From assembly GCA_000277545.1 (NCBI GenBank), contig AKXM01000034.1:238445-302444 (forward strand): a stretch of 64,000 nucleotides of DNA. Direction: 5' to 3'. This document shows positions 55,693 through 64,000 of this stretch, piece by piece (the first letter of the stretch is position 1; each line of letters begins with the position of its first letter). The notes below the pieces were generated by a model. That model was given only the letters and a program-made list of their open reading frames with translations. It was not told the DNA's origin and did not search any database. This DNA is from Enterobacter sp. Ag1. GTDB lineage: Bacteria > Pseudomonadota > Gammaproteobacteria > Enterobacterales > Enterobacteriaceae. The position numbers were made by a program, and so were the translations under genes.

Positions 55693-56130
55693 TTAATCCG
55701 CTTCGCTCTCTGCACGATTATTTTTAAGATCGATTATCTGCCCAATCTGGTCGTGATAAACCGTTAACTGGTTATAGCGGCTCATCTCGGACACCAGCTG
55801 CGTCGGCAGGTTAAAGCTGCGGGCGAGGTCGCCAGGCTGAAACGGTTTGTGTTCATCGAGGTATCGGTCGCTGTACCTGCGCAGGCTGTACTGATACCAG
55901 AGGATCAGCAACCAACCGTTGATGACCGCAATCAGCAGGTACAGCAGCACGGAATTGAGCGACTGCGCGATGATTTCCCCGCGCTGGTCGGGCAATAACA
56001 TCAGCTGCAGCAGCAAGTTTTTCCATACAAAGTACAAAAAACCGGCCCAGGCAATAGCGGTTATCAGGCCATCGAACAGGCGCGGTCCCAGTCGATCTTC
56101 GGTCAAAATCAGCGTGTTGGTCTGCATCAT
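55693..56130 (-). CDS. pgaD: PgaD, c-di-GMP-controlled PNAG synthase subunit
   Basis: A 145-residue inner-membrane protein with two helices (about 20-45 and 60-85) and a cytoplasmic tail. It matches PgaD: with PgaC it makes poly-beta-1,6-N-acetylglucosamine, and both bind c-di-GMP, which activates the complex. Last gene of pgaABCD; its ATG overlaps the pgaC stop by four bases. Confidence 0.88.
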   Translation of the reverse strand: MMQTNTLILTEDRLGPRLFDGLITAIAWAGFLYFVWKNLLLQLMLLPDQRGEIIAQSLNSVLLYLLIAVINGWLLILWYQYSLRRYSDRYLDEHKPFQPGDLARSFNLPTQLVSEMSRYNQLTVYHDQIGQIIDLKNNRAESEAD

Positions 56131-57455
56131 ATTCTTCCTTTTCCACGGTCAGGACTTACCCAGCGCGCGCGGGCGCGGCGGCGTTTAAGCATCACTTTCG
56201 GGAACGACACCAGAGTGGTAAACAGGCCTATCATCCAGTACATCAGCGGGAACCAGACGATCCAGAACAGCGACCCGGCGATCCGCTTTTCATAGCGCCG
56301 CTCAATGAACAGGCTGATCAGGAACTGCATCAGGCACATTACGCCCAGCAGCAGCCCGGTAAACGCCGGCGGAAAGAGCGTTTCAACCACCAGGTTTGCC
56401 GGCAGCGTGGTCAGGTGGCTGGCAATAAACAGCAGGATGGTGATCGCGTAGGCGAAGGCCCACACCGTCGACAACACGTACTCCATAAACAGCGGCCACA
56501 TCCGGCGGTGTTCCCAGCGGAACAGGCGACGCAGGTTGACCAGAAACACTTCCGCCCCGCCCTGCGCCCAGCGCAGTCGCTGTTTCCAAAGCCCTTTGAG
56601 CGTTTCCGGCATCAGGATCCAACACAGCGCGCGCGGCTCAAAATAGAGCGTCCAGTGATGCAGCTGCAGTTTCCAGCTGATATCAATGTCCTCGGTGATC
56701 ATATCCGGGCTCCAGTAGCCGACGTCCGCCAGCGCCTGGCGGCGAAAGGCGGCTATCACGCCGGAAACGGTAAAGACACGGCCATAAATACGCTGGGTAC
56801 GTTTAATCAGCCCAATTATCGAAGAAAACTCACCGACCTGGATCCGGCCAATCAGGTTCGAGCGGGTGCGGATCCTTGGGTTTCCGGTCACGGCGCCCAC
56901 ATTGGGATGCCGAATCAGCGGCATCACAAGGTAAGCCGCCGAGTCCCGCTCCAGCAAGGCATCCCCGTCGATGCACACCAGCAGATCCCCGCGTGCGGCG
57001 GCGGCCCCGGCCTTTAGCGCTACAGCTTTTCCCTGATTCGCCGCCAGGTGAATCACTCGTAGTTTTGGGTATTCCACCGCGAGCTGGTTCAGGATCTCGG
57101 CGGTATTATCCCGAGAGCCGTCGTTGATGGCGATAACCTCGATGTTGGTGTAGCGCTGGGCCAGCGCGGCCTCTATCGTTTCCCGGGCGTTTTTGCCTTC
57201 GTTAAAGCACGGGATCAGAATAGAAATCAGCGGATTACCTTCCAGCTGCGGCGGCGGCACATCTTTGCCCCACGGCCAGTGGCGCTCCAGCCGGTACCAG
57301 AAATAGAGCCCGCCGGTCATCCAAATTACCGACATAAACAGTGGCCAGAAGAACACAAAATCCAGCAGGATTTTCCCGGTAAATACCGCCGCCATACCGA
57401 GCGGCAGCCCAAAGACCAGGCCCAGAATCAGCAAGGAAAGAAGACGATCAGTCAT
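56127..57455 (-). CDS. pgaC: PgaC, poly-GlcNAc synthase
   Basis: A 442-residue family 2 glycosyltransferase in the inner membrane. N-terminal helices are followed by the catalytic domain with [12 protein letters not shown] (DxD), [12 protein letters not shown] (TED) and QRLRWAQGG (QxxRW), then C-terminal helices. It polymerises UDP-GlcNAc into PNAG and starts export. Its start overlaps the pgaB stop by eight bases. Confidence 0.93.
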   Translation of the reverse strand: MTDRLLSLLILGLVFGLPLGMAAVFTGKILLDFVFFWPLFMSVIWMTGGLYFWYRLERHWPWGKDVPPPQLEGNPLISILIPCFNEGKNARETIEAALAQRYTNIEVIAINDGSRDNTAEILNQLAVEYPKLRVIHLAANQGKAVALKAGAAAARGDLLVCIDGDALLERDSAAYLVMPLIRHPNVGAVTGNPRIRTRSNLIGRIQVGEFSSIIGLIKRTQRIYGRVFTVSGVIAAFRRQALADVGYWSPDMITEDIDISWKLQLHHWTLYFEPRALCWILMPETLKGLWKQRLRWAQGGAEVFLVNLRRLFRWEHRRMWPLFMEYVLSTVWAFAYAITILLFIASHLTTLPANLVVETLFPPAFTGLLLGVMCLMQFLISLFIERRYEKRIAGSLFWIVWFPLMYWMIGLFTTLVSFPKVMLKRRRARARWVSPDRGKGRI

Positions 57456-59463
57456 TGTTTGGGTACCAGTAAGAGGACATTTCAGGTCTGATATGTGAAA
57501 TATCAGGCTGGTTATTGATGAAGTCGTCCGGGTAATAGCCGTAGTGTTTCACCCCATTAAGCTGCAGCAGCTGCATCCATTCCACGAGCTGTTTATCCGC
57601 GATGCCTTTTTGCGTCTTGTGGTTCCAGTCGCGCGCCTGAAGCTCGAAAATGGTTTTATTCATTCCCGAAGGCTTCGCCGCGACGGCTTTAATTAGCCGT
57701 TCCAGCCAGCTATTGCTCTCTTCCAGCGGCACGGACTCCATCAGCGGCATCGCCATCGGCACCGTCCAGTCGTAAGCGGCCAGGAAATCGTCAATGTTCT
57801 GGGCGAACCACGTCTCGCTCTCTGGCTCCAGAATCGGCAGTGCAAAGATATTTCGGGCGGTCTTTATCTGCGGGCCACGAATATTCCGCACCGCGTCGGT
57901 CAGCGTGCGCGTGAATTCGATCAGCGTCTGGCTTTTAAAGCGCGTCCAGCTTCGCAGTTCGGCAGGGTTTTGATGAATGTCGCCGATGCTGCCCTGGAAC
58001 CCTGCCTGCCGGTAGGCGGCCATGGCGTCCGGCCCGGCATCTTCAAAGTCCGTGAGGAGCGCGTCGTCGTGAAAAAGAATGCCGTCAAATACCGCATGTC
58101 GGGCGAGATCTTCGTAGATGTCGATTATCTGATGGCGAACCTGTCGGTTCCATGGGGAAAGCCGTAGATAAGGGCTGGTGGCCCGCTGCGTCTTCCCGCT
58201 GGCGGCGTCCCAGCGTTGCACCCTGGGCAGCGCGGCGTTCAGATCAAAAGAGAGCACCGGCAGCCAGGCGAAGACTTTGGCATCGCCTCTGGTGCGTAAC
58301 TGCCAGGCGACAAAGTTAAACAGGTCAGCGCGTACGGGCAGCCAACGGTTGGGAAAATAGAGCGACTTGATATTGCCGTCGCCAAGCGGGTCTGAGAACG
58401 CCTGCAAAAAGACATGGCTGATTTTCATGTCATACACCCGCTGCACCAGCGCATCGATATTCTTCGCCTGCTGCACCGGGTTCGGGTCGTAGACGTAGTC
58501 GAGATCCACATGCATAACGCGCACCGGATCGGGCTCCCGGACGCGGCTCACCATGCTGGCGAACGCTTTGAGCGTCGGGTTGCCCGAGATCAGCACGCGC
58601 GGGATATTGTCCAGGTCGCGGGCGTCAGCGAGACCATCATTGAGCGTGAACGCCAGCTGGTAACCCTGCTTTTTGAGCACGCTAAGTGAGGTGCCGTTGG
58701 CCGCGCCATAGGGCCAGACCCAGGCGCGAGGGGCCTTCCCGCTGAGCTGTTGAATTTTGCGACTGATTTGGCGCACGTCGTCGTCAATACGGCGGGTGAA
58801 TTGCTCGTCACTTTCATACTGACCGGTGACTTTATTCCACGCCCGGTTGGCCACCGCAGGCTCACGGCTTCCCTGGGGATTCGCCTGAATACCGTAATGT
58901 GAAGCCCATGTGTGCGCCCCTATCTCAACCAGCGGGGACAGGCTAAGCTCGCGCACCATATCCCAGGTGGCAAACTTATCGCGGGCGGTCATCAGCCCGC
59001 CAAAATCCACCTTCTTCCCCGGCGGGGTGTCTACCCAACTGCCCACGGGCGCCCAGAGTGCGGGCACATTGTATGCTTTAAGCAACGGCCACACGCGGGT
59101 GTAGAAGCTGCTGTAACCGTCATCGAAGGTGAGCAAAAATGCCTTTGGCGGCAGCGGTGTGCCGCCCCGGTGAGCGTCCAGAATCGACTGCACGCTTACC
59201 GCGCGGTAGCCGTTTTGCAGCAGCCAGCTGATTTGCTCGTTAAGGGCGCTGGTGCGCACCGCCAGATAACGCTGATCGGGGTCGCGGTCTTCAACGTCAT
59301 GGTAAGCCAGCACCAGAAAATGGTTCTTCGGCCAGGGCTGGTTGGCTTCAGGCAGCGGCCGCGCTTTCGGCGGCAGAAAATGAATCTCCTGCGCGCCCAG
59401 GCCAGAAAAGGTCAATAACCAGCCAAAAACGATCAGGCCGAGGCGAAAACTGTTGGTCAGCAT
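57448..59463 (-). CDS. pgaB: PgaB, PNAG N-deacetylase
   Basis: A 671-residue periplasmic enzyme. The NodB-type deacetylase domain has [13 protein letters not shown] and [10 protein letters not shown] (metal-binding Asp and His), and the C-terminal glycoside hydrolase-like domain has [14 protein letters not shown]. It partly deacetylates PNAG so that it can leave the cell. Unlike E. coli PgaB, the signal peptide ([25 protein letters not shown]) contains no cysteine, so there is no lipobox and the protein is not predicted to be lipid-anchored. Confidence 0.92.
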   Translation of the reverse strand: MLTNSFRLGLIVFGWLLTFSGLGAQEIHFLPPKARPLPEANQPWPKNHFLVLAYHDVEDRDPDQRYLAVRTSALNEQISWLLQNGYRAVSVQSILDAHRGGTPLPPKAFLLTFDDGYSSFYTRVWPLLKAYNVPALWAPVGSWVDTPPGKKVDFGGLMTARDKFATWDMVRELSLSPLVEIGAHTWASHYGIQANPQGSREPAVANRAWNKVTGQYESDEQFTRRIDDDVRQISRKIQQLSGKAPRAWVWPYGAANGTSLSVLKKQGYQLAFTLNDGLADARDLDNIPRVLISGNPTLKAFASMVSRVREPDPVRVMHVDLDYVYDPNPVQQAKNIDALVQRVYDMKISHVFLQAFSDPLGDGNIKSLYFPNRWLPVRADLFNFVAWQLRTRGDAKVFAWLPVLSFDLNAALPRVQRWDAASGKTQRATSPYLRLSPWNRQVRHQIIDIYEDLARHAVFDGILFHDDALLTDFEDAGPDAMAAYRQAGFQGSIGDIHQNPAELRSWTRFKSQTLIEFTRTLTDAVRNIRGPQIKTARNIFALPILEPESETWFAQNIDDFLAAYDWTVPMAMPLMESVPLEESNSWLERLIKAVAAKPSGMNKTIFELQARDWNHKTQKGIADKQLVEWMQLLQLNGVKHYGYYPDDFINNQPDISHIRPEMSSYWYPNND

Positions 59464-59471
59464 GTTTGTCC

Positions 59472-61913
59472 TTAAAATCGTAAATTTGCATCAAAAGCGA
59501 TGGCGAGATGCGTTTCCCGCTTGCCGTCCCAGGGGCGCTTTTCCCAGTTCAGCATGGCCCCGGTGTCGAGGACGTTGTTCCACTGGATACGCTGGCCATA
59601 TCCCAGGGTTGTCATCGCCCCCGCCCCATAATTTTTTTGCCGGTAAATACCCGCTCCGGCGCTAATCTGCTGGCTCCAGACGGTGTCATAGCGCTGGTAC
59701 AGCACGTGATTAGCGGCGAGCGTCGGCGCGGCGGATAAGTCCCATTTCGGGCTGTAATAGGCGGTGTCGGTCTTGCTGTTGGTGCCGTATGCCAAACCGG
59801 GCTGCAGGTCGAGCGTGATCCGCGCCGTCTGCCATAGCCGTTCTTTGCCCTGGAAGGTGTATTCCTGGCGGTGGTTATGGTCCGAGAACCAGCTGGTCGC
59901 GGTCGCGAGCTGATATTCACGCCGTTCATTTTGATGCCAGCGCACCCACAGGTTGGCCTGATTCGCACTTACCCCGTTGCGTAAAGCCCGCAGCGGCGTT
60001 GCCCGGGCCAGGCGTTCCACTTCGCCTCCTACTCGCCAGCTGTCGTTGAAGCTGTGCCAGGCCGAAACTCGCCCGCCAGGCTTATTGCCACCGTTGAAGT
60101 TATTGTTCGCCAGTTCAAGCTCGACCCAACTATTGCGCGGCCGCCACTCTATCCCCCCAAACACGCTGCGGCTTAAGCCCTTACCTTCTTCAAAACGACC
60201 GCGCTCAAAACGGTGACCGCCAAACAGCCTCCAGCTGTCGGCTACGGGTGGGCCGTAAATCGCCATATCCCAGCTAAAGTCGTGTGCCCCGCTGACGGGC
60301 GTATCAGAGTGGATCCCCTGCTGACCGTTAAGACGCAGTTCGGACATTCGGTGAATTTCGCGCGTTCGGTTCAGCCGCTGAGAAGCGATATCCAGCGGAG
60401 CGCGCAGCATCACATCGTCGGTTAGCAAATCCATTTGCCGCCACTCGTGCAGATCCTGCGCGACATAAGCCTGCTGCCGCTCCAGCTCAAGGTTGGATGG
60501 CTCAAGCACCTCCGCCTTTTTTAACTCTCGTTCAGCCGCCAGCGGCAGCCCGCGCGCCTGCAAAACCCTGGCATAATCAATACGTAACCCCTGGTTGCCC
60601 GGCGCGGTATTGGCCAGGCGCTGGGACAACGTTTCTGCTGCTGGCAGCGCATTGGTTGACAGGAGGTATTGCAGCGAGAGCGTTTTAGCTTCCAGCCAGC
60701 GATCGTTTGGTTCGGGATTCGGGGAACCCGGCACGTAGCGACGATAAGGCGTTGTCTGAGTCAGGTTTTGCAGATAACGAGCGGCAGCGTCGTACTGTCC
60801 GCTGTCCAGCAAGGCATAAAACATCGCCTGCTCATTCTCATTCGTCGCGCCGCTGAACAGCTGCGGCGTTAGCGCCTGCGCCCTTTCTACCTGCTTTACC
60901 GCGAGGTAAGACGCAATAACCCAGCGTAAAGCCCAGGGTGGAACGCGCACGCCTTCTGAGGCCAGGGCTTCATATTCCTGAATGACCTTTGGGTAATGAT
61001 TGTGGGCATAAAGTGCACCAAGCCGGTCTATTCGCGCTCTGGTAACGTCCTGCTGAGCCTGCGGATTACCACGCCATTCGGCGAGCAAAACGTCGTAACG
61101 ATCCAACGCCCGCTGCGCGACGGTAAAACGAGCTTTTTCCTCTCCTGGAGGGATCTCAGCCATGCGCACCCTTTCGGCCAACGCGTTAAGTTCCAGACTT
61201 CTGCGCTCATTTGCCGGAAGGTTCGCTTGCCTGGCAAACGCCAGCGCTGGCGTATTCACCCTGTTCACGGTCAGGCTGGATATCAGGTTTTGCAGCGCCG
61301 TTTTATCCCCTGGAGCAAGCGCGATGGCCTGCGTGTCGCTTAGCAACTGGTCCCAGGTTTTTCCCTGCCGAAGATAGACATAAGAGAGCGTCTGCCAATG
61401 CGCCAGCGTCGGCTTTTCCTCGATCAAACGCAGAGCTTCATCTCTGGCCTGCCAGGCTTTTTGCCCGTCGGCCAGCGTTTTAATTTGCCCTATGCGATAG
61501 TCATCGTTTCCAGGCGAGAGCTGAAGCACCCGCTCCCAGAGGGAAAGTGATTCCGTCCAGCGATGAAGGTTACGCAGAGATTGCGCCGTGGCGGCGACTC
61601 CACGAGCCGGGATAGCAGTACGCTCCTGATAACGCTGCCACACGCTGACCACTTCATCATCACGCCCGGCCCAGGAGGCGACCTGCAACCAGTCGGCCAC
61701 CTGTTCCGGGTGCAATGCTCTTTGCTGTGCCTTATGCTTTAAGGCGTCAAGCAGGGGTTGATAATCCCCATTTCGTGCCTGTAATACCTGACTGTCATAG
61801 CGCGATGTTGCCCCCACCCCTTGCGCTGAAAGCAGCCCTGGCATGATTAAAAATAACGACAGCTTCACGCCACGATAAAAGAATAACTTATTGATACTCA
61901 GCCGCTGTTCCAT
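59472..61913 (-). CDS. pgaA: PgaA, outer-membrane PNAG export porin
   Basis: An 813-residue protein with a signal peptide (cleaved near GVGA), a long TPR-like helical domain (about 40-510) that binds partly deacetylated PNAG, and a C-terminal beta-barrel ending in Phe (FDANLRF), typical of outer-membrane proteins. First gene of pgaABCD. GGA triplets lie just before the start and at codon 2 (AATGGAATAAT and ATGGAA), as expected for CsrA repression known in E. coli. Confidence 0.92.
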   Translation of the reverse strand: MEQRLSINKLFFYRGVKLSLFLIMPGLLSAQGVGATSRYDSQVLQARNGDYQPLLDALKHKAQQRALHPEQVADWLQVASWAGRDDEVVSVWQRYQERTAIPARGVAATAQSLRNLHRWTESLSLWERVLQLSPGNDDYRIGQIKTLADGQKAWQARDEALRLIEEKPTLAHWQTLSYVYLRQGKTWDQLLSDTQAIALAPGDKTALQNLISSLTVNRVNTPALAFARQANLPANERRSLELNALAERVRMAEIPPGEEKARFTVAQRALDRYDVLLAEWRGNPQAQQDVTRARIDRLGALYAHNHYPKVIQEYEALASEGVRVPPWALRWVIASYLAVKQVERAQALTPQLFSGATNENEQAMFYALLDSGQYDAAARYLQNLTQTTPYRRYVPGSPNPEPNDRWLEAKTLSLQYLLSTNALPAAETLSQRLANTAPGNQGLRIDYARVLQARGLPLAAERELKKAEVLEPSNLELERQQAYVAQDLHEWRQMDLLTDDVMLRAPLDIASQRLNRTREIHRMSELRLNGQQGIHSDTPVSGAHDFSWDMAIYGPPVADSWRLFGGHRFERGRFEEGKGLSRSVFGGIEWRPRNSWVELELANNNFNGGNKPGGRVSAWHSFNDSWRVGGEVERLARATPLRALRNGVSANQANLWVRWHQNERREYQLATATSWFSDHNHRQEYTFQGKERLWQTARITLDLQPGLAYGTNSKTDTAYYSPKWDLSAAPTLAANHVLYQRYDTVWSQQISAGAGIYRQKNYGAGAMTTLGYGQRIQWNNVLDTGAMLNWEKRPWDGKRETHLAIAFDANLRF

Positions 61914-62611
61914 AAATATCTATTATTCCATTATGAATGAGCATAGTTTATCCGCCGCGTTAAATGCCTGATATCGGCACTAGCGGATGTAATTCACACG
62001 GTAAAACACTCTTTTGATATGCAGAGTATTTATTTAAACGGGCATACCTCACGTAACGTCTTTTTCTGCATCTGGCTTTAGGAACAAACTCAAAATAGCG
62101 GAGATTACACATTAGGTCAGACAGCAAGAATGATAAGTCACCATGAATAATTTTGTGAACACTTCCTGACGGCCGAAAACATGCTTTTAAGAATACTCTG
62201 TACCGACTTTTCAATGAATAACCTTCAATACAAAACAAAAACACAAGCAACTGATTTAAAATGAAAAAAAACCACATCAAAAATATAAAAATGATATGGG
62301 AGATGTTTTTATCAATATGTTTAAGTGAAAATCAACGTATTAATCAGGACATTTCCTGGCAAAGATTCCTAATTTCCACACCACGGACTTCTCTCTTATT
62401 TCATTTTATTTATAATTTCCCACATCAGGAATAAAGAAGGATATCTCTTTGACCCTAACGCTTTACCAACAATTAATATCAACCCCAACACTTACCTAAA
62501 GGTTAGTTAGCTCATTTTTAAAGAAATAATAGTGACACGCTGTGAATACGCATACCCCTGGCTTCAATGGCCAGGCATTTGGATTGTATGATATTAAAGG
62601 AATACACTGCG
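61914..62611. other. AT-rich intergenic region, pgaA leader
   Basis: About 700 bp without a convincing gene, very AT-rich. It must hold the promoter and leader of pgaA (minus strand) and the promoter of the divergent LuxR-type gene. A CCTGGC...GCCAGG hairpin (62557-62575) lies just before the LuxR gene start region. The length is consistent with the long CsrA-regulated pgaA leader of E. coli. Confidence 0.5.
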
Positions 62612-63175
62612 GTGAATGCGACAATTTTGATCACACAAGATCGCTATCTTTACCAGGGCATAAAAAACTATTTTCCTGATGTTATTCGGCTGTACTCCGT
62701 CGACAGAAGAAGCTTCAGCTATGGCTACAAAGAATACGCTGTCCTGGTCGATAGCCGGTTACCACTGGAACAGTGGGAAAACATCATCACCAGCGCAGAG
62801 AAAGCGGAGGCACCGGTACGTTGCATCATACTGGATATGCGCCACAGTGAACTCTCTCCACTGAGACTTAAGTGGAGCCTCGATATGTCGATGCCGTACC
62901 GGGACATTGAGGGACTGTTCTGGCTGCTGCAAAAAGTGAAGCTAGATCGCCAGGCCGGGGAATGGTTTTATGCCATGCGCCTGAGTCAGGAGGAGCGGAA
63001 GATGATGATGTGGCTAAGAAAGGGTTTACCTATGGAAGCCGTGGCGGAAAAGCTCTGCACGTCACTGAAAAGTCTTTATCGCCGACGGAATGAACTTTAC
63101 GAGAGATTGGGACTGGCCAACTTTAATGAGGCCTGCCTGCTCATTTATACCGACGAAGAGCAACAGTACCCCTAG
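62612..63175 (+). CDS. LuxR/FixJ-type transcription regulator next to pga
   Basis: A 187-residue protein with a C-terminal LuxR-type helix-turn-helix (about 133-185: LSQEERKMMMWLRKGLPMEAVAEKLCTSLKSLYRRRNELYERLGL). The N-terminal part looks like a degenerate receiver fold (ILITQDRYLYQGI...VLVDSR...CIILDM) without a clear phospho-acceptor Asp. GTG 62612 is preferred (AAAGGA ten bases upstream); ATG 62588 is possible. It is divergent from pgaABCD and may regulate it; that is inference from position. Confidence 0.8.
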   Translation: MNATILITQDRYLYQGIKNYFPDVIRLYSVDRRSFSYGYKEYAVLVDSRLPLEQWENIITSAEKAEAPVRCIILDMRHSELSPLRLKWSLDMSMPYRDIEGLFWLLQKVKLDRQAGEWFYAMRLSQEERKMMMWLRKGLPMEAVAEKLCTSLKSLYRRRNELYERLGLANFNEACLLIYTDEEQQYP

Positions 63176-63212
63176 TTTGGGCAGTGTGCCATGAGGCCGC
63201 CGCCCGTCGGGC

Positions 63213-63761
63213 TTATGATTGCTGCAATGGCAAGGTGGTCATACAAGTTTGACTGTCGTCGAAGGTGGCAAACGCGGATTGCGCGGTGCGGCCCTGATAG
63301 CTGACGCTGACCGTCCCTTCGGTATTGCGCGGCAGCCACACGCCGATGAAGCCATTTTGCTGGCTGGTAAGCGTTTTATTCAGGATAACGTTGCCCGATT
63401 TATCGGTAATTTTGACATCAAAGGGCGTATTGACCATCTCACCCTGGCAGCCGGAAAGGCTGTGATTGAAGCAGGGATGCGTTTGCTGCAGGTATGGCGC
63501 AAACGACAGATAGAACTTATCCCCCAGCGGGTAGCTAAACTTCTGCTGCCCGTCCGAAAGCACCAGCGCACGGCTGGTCACACCGGCGCTAAAACCCAGC
63601 GGGCGAGCCTGCGGGGACTGGTCGATAGCCTCAACCATTTGCTCGGTAGTTTTTCCCGCCAGCCCGTGTTTCGCCAGAAAGGCATTTGCCTCAGGTGTGG
63701 CCGCCAGTGCAGACCCGCTAAGGGCCAGCGCCAGCCACGCCGTCATGATACGTATTTTCAT
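63213..63761 (-). CDS. cueP: CueP, periplasmic copper-binding protein
   Basis: A 182-residue protein with a signal peptide (cleaved after ALA) that closely matches Salmonella CueP: LGDKFYLSFAPYLQQTHPCFNHSLSGCQGE and FATFDDSQTCMTTL. The three cysteines, including Cys in HPCFNHSLSGC and the final DDSQTCMTT, bind copper. CueP is the main periplasmic copper store in Salmonella and can hand copper to SodC. ATG 63761 follows AAGGA; the longer frame reaches into the promoter. A CueR-type promoter lies upstream. Confidence 0.92.
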   Translation of the reverse strand: MKIRIMTAWLALALSGSALAATPEANAFLAKHGLAGKTTEQMVEAIDQSPQARPLGFSAGVTSRALVLSDGQQKFSYPLGDKFYLSFAPYLQQTHPCFNHSLSGCQGEMVNTPFDVKITDKSGNVILNKTLTSQQNGFIGVWLPRNTEGTVSVSYQGRTAQSAFATFDDSQTCMTTLPLQQS

Positions 63762-63805
63762 CCTGTTTCCTTTTCCAGAGTAAGGTTTAACAACCACTGA
63801 CGCGG

Positions 63806-63836
63806 ACGTTACACCTTTCCCCTGGGGGAAGGTCAA
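63806..63836 (-). promoter_or_regulatory. CueR-type promoter of cueP
   Basis: On the minus strand -35 TTGACC (63836-63831) and -10 TAACGT (63811-63806) are separated by 19 bp. The spacer is the dyad with arms ACCTTCCCC and GGGGAAAGGT. The over-long spacer and dyad are the hallmark of MerR-family promoters and nearly copy the E. coli copA promoter, so CueR and Cu(I) should switch it on. Confidence 0.88.
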
Positions 63837-63914
63837 AGGCATGGCAGTAAAGAACGGTAAGATTCTGTATTTATAAAGTTTTAATTGATCTCAATCAGCT
63901 ATTTTTCGACATTT

Positions 63915-64000
63915 CTAGTCCGCCTGAGCATCAAACAATAGCGTCACGACTCCCTTCCAGGTTGAACCTGGGGATTTCACCATCGTTTCAACGCCGGGTT
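63915..64000 (-). CDS. Possible C-terminus of a truncated gene
   Basis: On the minus strand the frame is open from the window edge to TAG at 63915 and reads 27 residues ending in VVTLLFDAQAD. The residues look protein-like, and the position upstream of the cueP promoter allows a same-strand neighbour. Too little is visible to name it. Confidence 0.35.
   Translation of the reverse strand, partial: PGVETMVKSPGSTWKGVVTLLFDAQAD

Noticed and set aside
61960..62280. 106-codon frame on the minus strand upstream of pgaA
   Set aside because: Lies within the expected pgaA leader, has no good ribosome-binding site, odd composition (Phe/Arg/Cys-rich) and no recognisable motif.

Overview
The window is chromosomal DNA of a member of the Enterobacteriaceae. 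About half of it follows, gene for gene, the E. coli/Salmonella block ynfC-ynfD-ynfE-dmsD-(osmU)-clcB-bioD2-mlc-ynfL-ynfM-asr-ydgU-ydgD-mdtI/J-tqsA. The osmoprotectant (osmU-type) operon sits between dmsD and clcB as in Salmonella. A 2,3-butanediol (bud) operon, a CueP copper protein and several accessory genes absent from E. coli K-12 point to an Enterobacter/Cedecea/Kluyvera-like genus; I cannot name the genus from sequence alone. Most genes are moderately GC-rich. Clear AT-rich patches lie at about 42.2-42.7, 45.7-48.0, 51.8-52.2 and 61.9-62.6 kb. I saw no rRNA, tRNA, CRISPR array or insertion sequence.

Layout. 0-1.5 kb: the end of a fructose-type PTS operon (IIC, then IIA-HPr). 1.5-6 kb: ynfC, ynfD, a YnfE/F-type molybdoenzyme and its chaperone dmsD, without the usual iron-sulphur and membrane subunits. 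6.3-10 kb: an ABC osmoprotectant importer with an extra small lipoprotein. 10-18.9 kb: clcB, bioD2, mlc, ynfL/ynfM, an M32 carboxypeptidase, the acid-shock genes asr and ydgU, and ydgD. 19-23.2 kb: three genes inserted relative to E. coli: a second RodA, an exported ClpP-like protease and a CHASE4-GGDEF-EAL protein. 23.4-25.6 kb: mdtJI with a candidate upstream peptide, and tqsA.

25.6-30.5 kb: an esterase, a DHA2 efflux pump with its TetR gene, and a Kup potassium transporter. 30.6-34.9 kb: budABC with divergent budR. 34.9-39.8 kb: a TetR-controlled two-gene RND pump. 40-42.1 kb: mesX-mesD, a folate-independent methionine synthase pair.

42.7-53.2 kb is the most accessory part. It holds a predicted pore-forming toxin (aegerolysin-like plus aerolysin-like) with a small secreted partner, a glutathione peroxidase, an APH(6)-type kinase, a NERD-helicase, a GIY-YIG protein, an orphan TolA domain III lipoprotein, a LysR/D-threonine aldolase-like pair, and two linked proteins of unknown function. 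53.2-55.1 kb: a TetR/AbrB-family membrane protein pair. 55.7-61.9 kb: pgaABCD for poly-N-acetylglucosamine biofilm polysaccharide, with a LuxR-type regulator gene upstream. 63.2-63.8 kb: cueP behind a textbook CueR promoter.

The regulatory DNA is unusually legible. Three TetR-type switches have recognisable paired operators. Two of these (the DHA2 pump and the AbrB-like gene) share the same geometry: one operator copy fills the 17-bp promoter spacer and a second copy starts 29 bp downstream.
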